This document shows positions 25,600 through 36,200 of a stretch of 64,000 nt of DNA, in pieces. The position numbers and the translations under genes are program-made. Under the pieces are notes generated by a model. It saw only the letters and a list, made by a program, of their open reading frames with translations. It was not told the DNA's origin and did not search any database. Each line of letters opens with the position of its first letter. Position 1 is the stretch's first letter. This stretch comes from Cryptomeria japonica (taxonomy: Eukaryota > Streptophyta > Pinopsida > Cupressales > Cupressaceae), in the NCBI RefSeq assembly GCF_030272615.1, contig NC_081406.1, forward strand, positions 170,695,361 through 170,759,360, given 5' to 3'.

Positions 25600-27060
25600 C
25601 CTTTCCTTAGCAAAAAAAATTCAAGGATGGTATAAAACCCTAGGTGCTACACATGTCTATTCTTCTTCTTGGTTTCCTTATAAAGCCTTGTAATAAAACC
25701 TTGAAAAGTTCTAAAGTGCCTTTTTAATAGATTTCCTTTTACCAAGGTAAATAATTCTATAGTGTGACTTGGGAGTTTTTTTGTCCCCTTACATGAATCT
25801 AGTGGGTTTGATTTAATATTATACTAGTACCACTTGTGTAATGTTGTGTGTCAAATATACTATTAGAGACCTATAAGAAAATGAAGCTTAGAAGGTCTTG
25901 ATTAGATATTGCATTTCTATCGGTGCTTGCAATAGTCATCAAGATTCAAAGGGACTTGATTTCCATAATCTATTTATTATGAAGGAACCTATCTAAACAT
26001 GGGGCACTTTTAACATTAAAAACATATATAAAGCTTGCTAAGACATCAAGTCATGACTTTTGTGGGATGATAATTATTTCATTTGTTACATCCCAAGATT
26101 ACTACTCGCACCTCTAGAAGGATCAATCCAATTCATAATTATGGATCTGTCCTTCCTAAAGGTGGATAGATAGGATCATTTCAACAGTACAAGATTTGGG
26201 CACAAATGATAGGATTATTTTAAGTTCAAATCCTTCAAGGATCACTAGAGATGTTTCCTTAGTTAAAATGGCAAGCCATGAAATGCATACAAACTATTTA
26301 CTATTCTTAAGATAATTAATGATATCACATTTTGAAGGTGCATGTAGGGTCTAACACTTCTAGGATAGATATCTTATAATGGGTTACAAAGTCTCATTCA
26401 ATTAGAGGATACAACATAAAAATGCCAAAAGAAATATGATATCAACTATTGAATGTATGCTTAATAATCCCTCTACAAACTCCTAACAATATGCATGCAA
26501 TAAGGAAATGGCCATTACCCATAATATTGTAAAGAAAAGTATTGAAATATTTATCAAATTATTATTGCATTCACACCAACAAAATTCACTTGGAAGTTTG
26601 CATATAATCTACTATTAGACAAGGAGAAATTAGGATAGCTACCTATTTTTTATTTGAAAGATGTGTTGCTTTAATGGCATCTAGACATGTATCTAGATTG
26701 AAACCCTAGATCTAGCTTGACATTGTAGTCATGTAGAAATAAAAGAATGACTAACCATTTGAATAAGAAAATTAATGATATTTATAGCACTTAGTTTGGT
26801 AGCTAGATCCTCACAAAAATTTGACTTAGGTTTGGATGTCATCAACATTGTGTGTGGAGTAAAGTCAAAATCCTATAAATTCTATTGGAAATGGTGGTAT
26901 GAGGATGGCATATGATTTCTTGCATCCAAAAATCCAACCACAATATTTATGGCAGCATGATGCTCTTTATCATCCACCAATGATTTTAAAATTTGGATTT
27001 GCACCCTTGGTATAAGTAGGATATTTTAGAAGGAAAAGCCAATTAACAGTTACAAAGTTG
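25600..27060. other. AT-rich DNA, no gene seen
   Basis: No supported feature in this stretch. Confidence 0.5.
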
Positions 27061-27103
27061 GTCATTAATGGTGGTTTTGTGTAGGTCTAGGAGTGGTTGG
27101 AGT

Positions 27104-28602
27104 GAATTGGAAGAATTCAAGAAGATTTGAAAAAAAATGATGAGGATAGAAAATGAGAATAAGATATATAGTTTTACATTTTGGATAATATGTAGGGAGT
27201 GGATAAAGAATGAACATCCTTAAGTTTAAAGAAACTCCACAAAAGGAGAAGAAGAGTGAACAAAACATTTGGAGGATGTGAGTGGACATAAGGATGAGAT
27301 GTCCAAGAGGAAGGAAAGATTTATAGATGTAAAAATGAAGTCCATATAAGAAAAAATTAAACTAGCAAAAATATGTGTTGAGGAAACTCCACAAAAGGAA
27401 GAAAATGGAATACTTTTGGGAGTGCAAGAAAGGTCTAGATGTAAGAAAAGGGTGTACATTGTATAAGATGTATGAATGGACATCAAGGGTGTACATTTTA
27501 TAAGATGTATGAATTGGAAGGATCCAAGAAGATTTGAAAAAAAATGATGAGGAATAGAAAATGAGAATAAGATCTATAGTTTTACATTTTGGATAATATG
27601 TAGGGAGTGGATACAGAATGAACATCCTTAAGTCTAAAGAAACTCCACAAAAGGAGAAGAAGAGTGAACGAAACATTTGGAGGATGTGAGTGGACATAAG
27701 GATGAGATGTCCAAGAGGAAGGGCAGATTTATAGATGTAAAAATGAAGCCCATATAAGAAAAAATTAAACTAGCAAAAAATATGTGTTGAGGAAACTCCA
27801 CAAAAGGAAGAAAATGGAATACTTTGGGAGTGCAAGAAAGGTCTAGATGTAAGAAAAGGGTGTACATTGTATAAGATGTATGAATGGACATCAAGAGTAT
27901 ACAGAAGAGGACCTAGGGAATTTGTGATCTTATCAAAATTCCATATAATTGATTAAGTCAAGGGGAAAAAAAAAATGTAGGGACTCATTAGAATTTGAGG
28001 ATATGCGACAAGACTAGCCATGACGATGATCAATCTTTAGCTTTGTGGTGATGATGAATCTTTAGCTTTGGAAGACAATTTATTAGAAAGTGTCATAATA
28101 TGAGGGTCAAAAGATGACATTTGGAGGATGTGAGTGGACATAAGGATGAGATGTCCAAGAGGAAGGAAAGATTTATAGATGTAAAAATGAAGCCCATATA
28201 GGAAAAAATTAAACTAGCAAAAATATGTGTTGAGGAAACTCCACAAAAGGAAGAAAATGGAATACTTTTGGGAGTGCAAGAAAGGTCTAGATGTAAGAAA
28301 AGGGTGTACATTGTATAAGATGTATGAATGGACATCAAGAGTATACATAAGAGGACCTAGGGAATTTGTGGAAATATTGCAAAATTGGATCCTAGATGTG
28401 GATGGAGTAGAATGGGTGAATATCCCCAAATCCCACATTTGAAGTCTACAAGAAGAGGAAGGAAAGAGAGAAGGAAAGAGGGAAGGAACAAAGACAAGAC
28501 TAGCCCTGATGATTATGAATCTTTAGCTTTATGGTGATGATGAATCTTTAGCTTTGGAAGACAATTTATTAGAAAGTGTCATAATATGAGGGTCAAAAGA
28601 TG
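27104..28602 (+). repeat. tandem duplication of a 408-bp unit plus a partial third copy
   Basis: Unit 1 starts near 27104 and unit 2 near 27512; both contain acatttggaggatgtgagtg (about 27265 and 27673). A third, partial copy carries the same segment near 28118 and runs to about 28345. A separate segment with 'gaatctttagctttgg' and 'gaaagtgtcataatatgag' occurs near 28040-28110 and again near 28525-28600, so a second duplication overlaps the first. Copies differ by few bases, implying recent duplication. Minus-strand open frames (for example 27226-27486) repeat with the unit but start and stop irregularly; I do not call them genes. Confidence 0.85.
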
Positions 28603-29228
28603 GCATGTTAGTAAGATAAAGTCTAAAACTTTGATGAGGACAAGGGAAAGAGTGGGGTTGAGGGCAAAAGGTATACTAAGATGGGAAATTCTAATGTACA
28701 AGGTTTGGAGGAAAGGCATTCTAGGAAGGGAAAATTTAAAACCCTAGAAACTTATGAAAATGGCCTAAACACATTTAACTTTCAATTTTCAACTTATGAT
28801 AACAACATTAGGTAAACTTGACAAATGACCCTTTGAAAGACATCCAATAGCCTGAATGAAAGCTATAAATAATTTCTTTGATGATTTCTTGTTATTCTTT
28901 ACCAAGATCAACCCCTTGCTAAGACTTATTAGGCTCATGGTTAGACATTTTTTAATAAAGATAAACACATACTTTTTAATCAAGATTTAAGTCATTTCAA
29001 TCTATTATATGTGTGGGATGATTGTAAATGATATCCAAATAGAGCATTTCACAATTTTCGATAACAAAATGGAGACTCTCATGTCATATAATTCTTTTAA
29101 AAAGATGGGGCTCACAATTGTGCTTTAAGATAATTAGGATGATGCGTTGTGTATTTTAACTCTTATGACTAAATGATCTTTAAATTTGTCATTTACAACT
29201 GTAACTCTATATCAAAGAATATAAAACA
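28603..29228. other. no gene seen; downstream flank of the DGAT3-like gene
   Basis: AT-rich, without a supported ORF. It lies beyond the probable polyadenylation signal of the minus-strand gene. Confidence 0.5.
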
Positions 29229-29234
29229 TTTATT
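29229..29234 (-). terminator. probable polyadenylation signal AATAAA
   Basis: The minus-strand hexamer AATAAA lies about 120 bp past the stop codon of the DGAT3-like gene, a normal distance for a plant 3' UTR. It is the only clean AATAAA I saw in that interval. Confidence 0.5.
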
Positions 29235-29354
29235 CATCCAGCATTCGAGAAAGGATCACATACAAATACTAATCGGAAGTTTATATACAATTTGAAAGAA
29301 TTCTTCCACGTTCTATGGGGCATAAATTCGAACAAACCCCAGAAAACAAAAAAA

Positions 29355-30444
29355 TCAACATTGAACAAGCATCTTGTTCTTCAATTCATCCTTCTCTGGT
29401 TTCAATCCAAACTGATGATCCAAAACCAAATCAACATCTCCTATCCCAACACCCACATGCAATTCTTTGGAAAATTCATTCTGCGTCTTCACATTAGGTG
29501 CAGTTTTGCACTTACCCATGCATTTGCAGCCCACAGCCTGTATGCTACATCCCATTCCAGATTTCTGTATGCTCTCCTCAAACGCAGCCAGCAATTGCTC
29601 AGACCCCAATTTCTTGCACTTTCCCCCCATGCAAACCTGCACCTGCCGCTGCCCCTCAGTCTCCACTCCGCTCAACCCTAATTTTTCCTTAGTCTCTGCA
29701 AATTCCCGATCCAATCCTCCTATATTTAGAGGGTTTTCCAGCAATTTAACAGGCATGACATCAGGGCAAACCACCTGCTCAGGAATCCGATTCATACGCA
29801 GATTTGCCATATTAATCTCCTCACATTCACTGCCACTCGATTCAGAGGACGATGAAGAACTATCTTCACACTTTCTCTGCTGCATCTTTAGAGCCTTCGC
29901 CGCCGCTTTCTGCAATTTCTTTTCATTCTTCCTCTGCTTTCGCTCTGCCTTTTCTTGTTCCAATTGAGTCATCAAAACCTCCAAAGCTTCCTGCAAATCA
30001 GTAAAGTAATCAATTAATATCATGGCATCCTTGAATTCATTAAAAGAGTAAAGGGTCGGGACAGGAACTTCAAATTACCGAGAAAATTTGTTGTCTGACT
30101 TGTTCTACGAGGGGTTTCTCCGCATCGCCACTCTCAGAAAGCTTATTTGACAGGGCCGCAAGATCCATGGAAACTAATTCCAGCAGCTTCGTCGTTCTCT
30201 TCTCTGATAAAGATCCGTCATGCAGAGCAGCAAGACCCTTGAGCTTTTGCTTTTCTAATTTAGCCTTCTTTCCACAGTAGACCTTTAGAGCTCCAGCATA
30301 ATATTGCAAATGGCCGCGATCATGATACACAGAATTCATTGCAAGACGTCTCAGTGACGAAGAAGAAAAACTGCCCAAATTCGTTGAAGGATTACTGCTC
30401 CCTGCAATTGCTCCCCTGTTGGTGGCCATGGCAGAACACTCCAT
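29355..30444 (-). CDS. DGAT3: soluble diacylglycerol O-acyltransferase (DGAT3-like), two exons
   Basis: Exon 1 is 30444-30079 and exon 2 is 29990-29355; the 88-bp intron (30078-29991) has GT...TTTGCAG borders in phase 0, giving 333 residues. In plants DGAT3 is a cytosolic acyltransferase that transfers acyl-CoA to diacylglycerol to form triacylglycerol, and it is a [2Fe-2S] protein with a thioredoxin-like ferredoxin domain. Here the N-terminus is Ser-rich with HDRGHLQYYAG (about 41-51). A K/E-rich helix (about 123-162) and a Ser/Glu acidic patch (165-180) follow. The C-terminal domain shows VCMGGKC (Cys242, Cys247) and CKCMGKC (Cys279, Cys283), the likely cluster ligands. The length fits the family and there is no premature stop. 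An alternative start is Met at 30429-30427. The exact enzyme activity is inferred from family only. Confidence 0.85.
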
Positions 30445-30617
30445 CTGAAAAAACTACAAATCCAGCGAGAAAAACAATTGAAACCCAAAGAAAACAACGA
30501 ATTGAAATCCAAAGAATTATGAAAGCCAAAGAGGAATTTTTTCGCCTCAATGGTCTCCAGAGGCGTCTTGGAATGTTGAATAAATACCAATTCATGACCA
30601 GTTCAGGGCGCCATGGA

Positions 30618-30626
30618 ATATAAATA
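30618..30626 (-). promoter_or_regulatory. possible TATA box of the DGAT3-like gene
   Basis: TATTTATAT on the minus strand lies about 175 bp upstream of the first ATG, which would give a leader of roughly 140 bp. Only this position and the sequence support it. Confidence 0.4.
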
Positions 30627-30977
30627 GCAAAGATTTTATTCGCTTAATTGGCTTTTTTCTTTGCTGATGTGGCCACACTTGGCGATAATTCATTCGTTAT
30701 TTCTGAAGTTTTGTACAGCTGGCCCAATGAGCGAAGACGCCAAATACAAAACTCGTGAGCACATACATGAAACACGATTAAACTTGTGCCAAGCTGCACC
30801 CGGCACGCTCCCGATTGCTTTATAGACCGTTGGATCAAAAACAGTCCCATCCGACGGCCAAATAAGGTGCCAAATCAGTAAAGAGATGCTCCCTAGTCGG
30901 AAGCATAATTTATATTGTCTGAAAGCACGATGGAAATTCATTTCGGGGTAAACTTGAGTGAGTCTGTGGCCGACTCG

Positions 30978-31002
30978 CACGTGGAATATGCCTTGCCACG
31001 TG
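30978..31002. promoter_or_regulatory. pair of G-boxes (CACGTG) upstream of the DGAT3-like gene
   Basis: CACGTG at 30978-30983 and again at 30997-31002, 19 bp start to start, about 350-385 bp above the putative TATA box. Plant G-boxes with an ACGT core are bound by bZIP and bHLH factors in ABA, seed and light responses; that role here is inferred. Confidence 0.5.
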
Positions 31003-31282
31003 TTATTTTCAATGGTGGGACCTTAATCCTAATACGATGTCTTTGTCTTCTCCTCATCCACTCAACCCCGTTGTCCGCATTTATTCTTTGCGTACAGACT
31101 TTTCTCTACTTTTTGACACAAAAAATAGTTAGTTGGGATATGTGGTGATGTACAAGGCAAGTAACAAGTATATATATTTTTAGAATTTAAGTAGATAATT
31201 TGATATTTTGTATATTAAAGTTAAATGAAAAATAAATATTTGGAGATATATTGATATTTTTTATATAGATTAAAATTTAAAA

Positions 31283-31637
31283 TATATAGTTAGTAGCAAT
31301 CACATTGTTCCAGACATTAAATAAATAAATATATAATTATATAGCATGTTTTTATTAATTTGAATTATCTTATAATATTGTAATATTATTATATTTAATG
31401 GTAGAGATTTTAGAACATCTGGTATTTTAGAAATTAATAGTAGCACAAAAAATATTATAAAAAGTTAAAATATTAGAAATGGAAATCTTATCTATTGCCA
31501 CACATTCACTTGGCTTAGGATTAGTCTTATACGTTTAAGGTTAAAATTTAAGAAATGTAGCTAGTAACAATCAAGTGCAGCATGAGAGACATTAAATAAA
31601 TCAATATATAATTATATAGTATGTTTTTATTAATTTG

Positions 31638-31682
<45 letters not shown>

Positions 31683-31825
31683 TAGAGATTTTAGAAAATC
31701 ACATATGTTAGAAATTAATAGTAGAACAAAAACTATTATGAAAAGTTAAAATATTAGAAATGGAAGTTTTATTTATTGTCACACATTCACTTTACTTAGG
31801 ATTAGTCTTTTATGTTTAAGGTTAA
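31283..31825. repeat. tandem duplication of about 275 bp with a (TA)n
   Basis: The segment with 'tagtagcaatcac' near 31290, 'gacattaaataaat' and 'tatttagaaatggaa'-like sequence recurs about 275 bp downstream (31553-31825) with moderate divergence. A (TA)n of about 39 bp sits at 31641-31679 in the second copy. A further fragment ('attagaaatggaagtcttatc') appears near 36478. Confidence 0.7.
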
Positions 31826-31830
31826 AGTTG

Positions 31831-32050
31831 ATTTAGGGTTAGGGTTTAAATATAATTTGTTTAGGGTTAGGGTTAAATTTGGTTTGGTGTTAGGGTCAAG
31901 GTTCAATTTCATTTAATGTTAGAGTTGCATATAGTGATAGATTTTGGTGTAGGTTGAGGTTTAGGATTTAATTTGGTTTAATATTTAATTATAATTAGGG
32001 TTAGGGTTAAATTCTATCAAAGGTTGAGGTTAGGATTAGGTTTAGATGTT
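31831..32050 (+). repeat. degenerate telomere-like (TTTAGGG-type) repeats, block 1
   Basis: Recurrent 'tttagggttagggtttaaa' and 'gggttagggttaaattt' motifs are mixed with variants such as ggtttggtgttaggg. The Arabidopsis-type plant telomere repeat is TTTAGGG; here it is degraded and interspersed, so this is interstitial repeat DNA rather than a chromosome end. Confidence 0.6.
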
Positions 32051-34430
32051 AATTTAGTTTCATTTTCAATAGACATGTCAACATAGATCACAATGACTAA
32101 AGCTTAGAGGAGATAAAACTTGATGATGATGGTTTTCAGATTTATGGTTTAAGTTGGTTTAATTGAGCATTAGGAGTTGAATTTGGTATAGGGTTATGAT
32201 TTATTTGGTTTAGGGTTATAATTGTGTTGCAAAATAAAGAGATTAAAAGCTAAACTAATTAACCAAAGCAAACACAAAATTCCATCAAACACTCAAGATA
32301 AGAACATTGTCACGAAATAATTTACATGTATTTCATTTATTAGTTTTTCTTTTAATTCTAAAAAATATATATATAATAAAATATAATTTTTATTTATTTA
32401 TTTTAAATAAAATATTATTATTATAAATTTCTTTATTAATTATATATTTAGAAAAACTTCTAGCTATATATTTGAAATAAATAAATAAAAATAATTCATA
32501 TAAATCAAAATGATAACTATAAATGTTAAATAAAGCTTACTTTAAAATATGTAAAGAAAAGAAAATTTATTATTTAGATAAACTAAAGTAATTATGATGC
32601 ATTAAATTTCATGCATAAAGCAAATCAAAATAGTATTATTTAAAGTTGATGCTTTATTAAGAAAATCACAAATTAAAAGTAAAATCAAATATTTAATTTA
32701 CATCTAATAAACTTATAAGGAGAATGTTTAAGTGCTTTTAAAAGCACATGCACTATTTTAAAACTAAAGCAAATTAGAAGAATTATCCCACGTGAGTTTT
32801 AAAGAGGAGGTTTATTTTAAAGATTAATAGTTTTTAAGAAAGTCAAACAAAACTCTTACTAGCCCATGTAAGAAAGTAGGAAAGTCATGCAAGAGTAAAT
32901 ATTAAATTAGTCTATAGAATTTTGAAAGGTAAGCAAGAAAATTTAATAAAATTCATATCATGCAAGGCTCAAGATAGGGCAAAATGACATGCAACTCATT
33001 TGAAACTGGGCAATGATAAAATTAGAAGCGATGGAAATTAATAAAGGGGAGAATTCGTATTCAATGGAAGAGAATTCATTCTTTTTGGCAATATTTTTTG
33101 TATAATTATTAATGATGTAAAACATGCATGTTGATTTGCTTATGACTTATTTTAAAAGTAGCTCTTAACTATTAATAGGCTTGATCTTGTTATTCTCTTA
33201 GCTAGCAAAGGGGGTCTACATGTGTAAAACCACAATATCTTAAGATGCGAGGTTAATCATTATACACTTAATTGAAATGATTGAAACACTGATATTAAAG
33301 CCTTAGTTCTCGTGATGATTGACTAATGAGGATGGTGAGTTTAGATCAAGAATTGAAGTGTTAGACTAGTATCTTTTGGCATTGGTAAGATGTTTCTTAT
33401 CAAAAGGTACAATCCTTTTTCCTTTGACATATATTTTTATAGTTGCATAATAGTTCATAATGCAATGAGTGGCAAGAACATTCCCTAACTTTATATCATT
33501 GTGCTATGTTTACCTTCAAGTACATATGTGTTAAGGTTGAAATCAATTTGATTAAGAATACTTGTGGAAATGAATATATAGATGATTTTGAATGCACTTA
33601 TATACTCTTGTATGCTCTATTGTTCAAGTAGCTTCTACATGCTTATGAATGCATGGTTGTATACAAATGTCTTCTTTAAATGTTGATTGATAATTACTAT
33701 GAAGTCACTATGTTTATATTATGATTGAGATAGGATCGAGATCACAAAAATGACTTTAAATAGATAAGAAAAGGTTGTTGCTTCCATCTTCATATATATG
33801 TTATATGCATCAAGTGTGTGTCATGATAATGTTACATTAGTGTTAGCATGTGAATATGTCATGCTAGTTCCACAAGTTTCGTTACTCTTGCTAGTATCAC
33901 ATTGTTAGTCTTCCTCGTGCTGGGCTAGGTATCTTTCATGTCACAAAAGATTATGGGGAAGTGTAACTACATGTTAGGATGGAAACGTGCTCTGACAATA
34001 TTCTCACCCATGATGTGCGCAAGGGAGACAGATGTCGGGAGTTCTTGACAGGGTGATCATCATGATTTGTTTCTTATGCTTTATTGTATTTGACCTGGTG
34101 GTCTATTGTAAAAGGTATATGTTTCCTTATGTCTATCTTGATCACAACTTATGTAATTTGACTTTATATGTTGAAATGTAATTTTGTTGTCTCTAACCTT
34201 GTATATCTAGACATGTGGCAATGATATATTATTAATTATGTGTATTTTGTGAATTATATGTTATTTTGAAATTATGGTGGTCCTTACAAACGTTAAAAAG
34301 GAAACAAAATTGGAAATAGATGAAATAAAAAAAATACAAACCAAAATCCACTTCATTTTGATAGTTCTTCGATTTGATGTGTGCTCATGACGCTATAGAT
34401 GCTCATTTTTTTTTATTGTTAAATTGTAGG
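32051..34430. other. AT-rich DNA, no gene seen
   Basis: A short continuation of the telomere-like motif occurs near 32190-32225. Otherwise no supported ORF or element in about 2.3 kb. Confidence 0.5.
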
Positions 34431-34439
34431 GATTTTTAA

Positions 34440-34960
34440 CCCGACCTGCACCACGAGAGGCCACAAGGGGGACCTCTTCCCCAAACTCTCCCTACACTCT
34501 CCACATCACGACTTCTTTTTTCCTATTCACTCCACCCTTCTTCCTCCAACCTCCACCTTCACTCTACCTTTCCAACTCCACCTCTCCAACCTCCACTATC
34601 CAACTCCACCTCTCATCCTCCACCTTGCCTTTCCAACTCCACCTCTCCAACTCCTCCCTGCAAGCCACTTCTCCTCATCCACCTCTGTTCTCCTCCTAAC
34701 TTCCAACTTCGTGTCTCTCCCTCCACCTCTCTTCCATTCTCCAATACCTTCATTGATCCACCCACATCATCTTGCACCACCCCATCCTTTCCTCTCCTTC
34801 CTACATCTTCTTTTTGATCTCCTTACCACCTATACCATTTGCCTTCCCACTTGCACCAACATCTCCCGATCACCTCCCTTGCTCCACCTAGATGTTGCGA
34901 CCATACACCTCCTGTCATCCCTCCTTTCCTCTCTTTTGTATCACCTCTCTAAGCCACCAC
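34440..34960 (+). repeat. C/T-rich degenerate repeat (tccaactccacctctcc)
   Basis: About 500 bp rich in C and T with repeated 'caactccacctctccaa' segments (34560-34700). The 175-codon open frame at 34711-35238 is Pro/Ser/His/Leu-rich and explained by this composition; I do not call it a gene. Confidence 0.65.
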
Positions 34961-35225
34961 ACTTCCTCACCATATGCATCTTCACCTCCTATGCGCCTTC
35001 AGCTCTGCACGACATCGAACACAAAACCCCTGCCAAACTCCTGCCACCATATGGGGTACTTTTGTCACAACCATGTCAAACCATCAGACCAACAAAGCCA
35101 ACATCGATAACCATCTTCCTTCCACATATGGGTCTGAACAATAAAACTCATGATCTTTGTAAGCACACAGAGTTGCAACTGTTGTTGCACTGTGGGGTCA
35201 TCCCCTGCAGATGCTCGATTTTACT

Positions 35226-35942
35226 CCATGATGATTGATGCAAAAATGTGGTTGATGGAAATGATGTGCAAGGTGAGTGGTTATTCCAACATTACAATGA
35301 TATGATTACATAAAAGTGGATGATTTGCTTGGAAAATGAAGGGTTTAAATAGAATTGGATTGGAGATAAAGGGACGTTGAAAATGAGACACTTGAGGACA
35401 AGTGGCTCAATAAGGAAGGACAAGTGTCCTCAAGGAGGACAAATGTCAAGAAGAAGCATGACATGTGTCCTCAAAGACACATGTCAATTTTGGGAGATGG
35501 CCACCCAAAATTGGTTTTAATTTCTTAAATATTAGGAAATTAGGAATGTGCACACACATGTGAGGGGGGAGGTTAGAAGAAGATAAGGTTGGTTAGATGG
35601 ATATGGTTAGTTAGAACCCATGGCTTAGGCTAGGATGAGGGTTAGATGGGGGTTTAGGTTAGGAGGCATGTAGAGAATTAATTAATTCATGAACTAGAGG
35701 AAAAGGTCAAAATTAACTAAAATAGAATAATTAGATTATTCTATTTAGTAGAAGAAAGCTTAAGGGATTAATTAATTAAAAGATTAATCAATTAATGGGA
35801 CATGGCTTTATTAATTAAATTAATTTAGCCAAAGGAGACGAGATGTCACACATAATTGAATAATATGAATTATTTTAATTAATGCTAGCGACTAAGGGAA
35901 TTAAATTTGTTTAAATTATTTAGTCAAATTTAAGTGTCTACA
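35226..35942 (-). repeat. LTR-like remnant (TTAATTAA-rich), possibly a solo LTR
   Basis: On the minus strand a TGTAGACACTTAAA terminus at 35942 leads into a TTAATTAA-rich zone and, near 35340, a TATTTAAACCC box, paralleling the layout of the LTR at 41342-42441. There are no internal genes next to it and the low-coordinate end is uncertain. Confidence 0.35.
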
Positions 35943-35980
35943 AGAAATATTATTTAATTTGGTTTCATATTAATTAGTTT

Positions 35981-36200
35981 TAGTTTTAGGGTTTAATTTG
36001 GTTTAGTGTCAAGGTTAGGGTATAACGCTTTTTATTGTTAGGCTTAAGGTTTTATTTTATTTAGGGTTAAGGTTCAATTTAGTTTAGTGTTGGGGTTAGG
36101 GCTTAATCTGGTTTAGTGTAAATGTTAGAGTATAATTTTGTTTAGTGCTAGGGAGTTAGTGTTTGATTTGGTTTAGTAACTTCATTAAGGGTTAGTGTTA
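35981..36200 (+). repeat. degenerate telomere-like repeats, block 2
   Basis: Further 'gttttagggtttaatttgg' and 'tttagtgttggggttaggg' motifs in the same orientation as block 1, 4 kb away. The two blocks flank a C/T-rich repeat and an LTR-like remnant that may have split one array. Confidence 0.55.

Noticed and set aside
27226-28338. Repeated minus-strand open frames (70-111 codons) as a small gene family
   Set aside because: They differ in start, stop and frame between near-identical tandem copies and have no recognisable domain.
29467-29967. 166-codon plus-strand open frame opposite the ferredoxin-like exon
   Set aside because: Antisense shadow of the DGAT3-like exon 2, which has clear conserved motifs and splice sites.
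34711-35238. 175-codon open frame rich in Pro, His, Ser and Leu
   Set aside because: Explained by C/T-rich degenerate repeats; no domain, no splice or promoter support.
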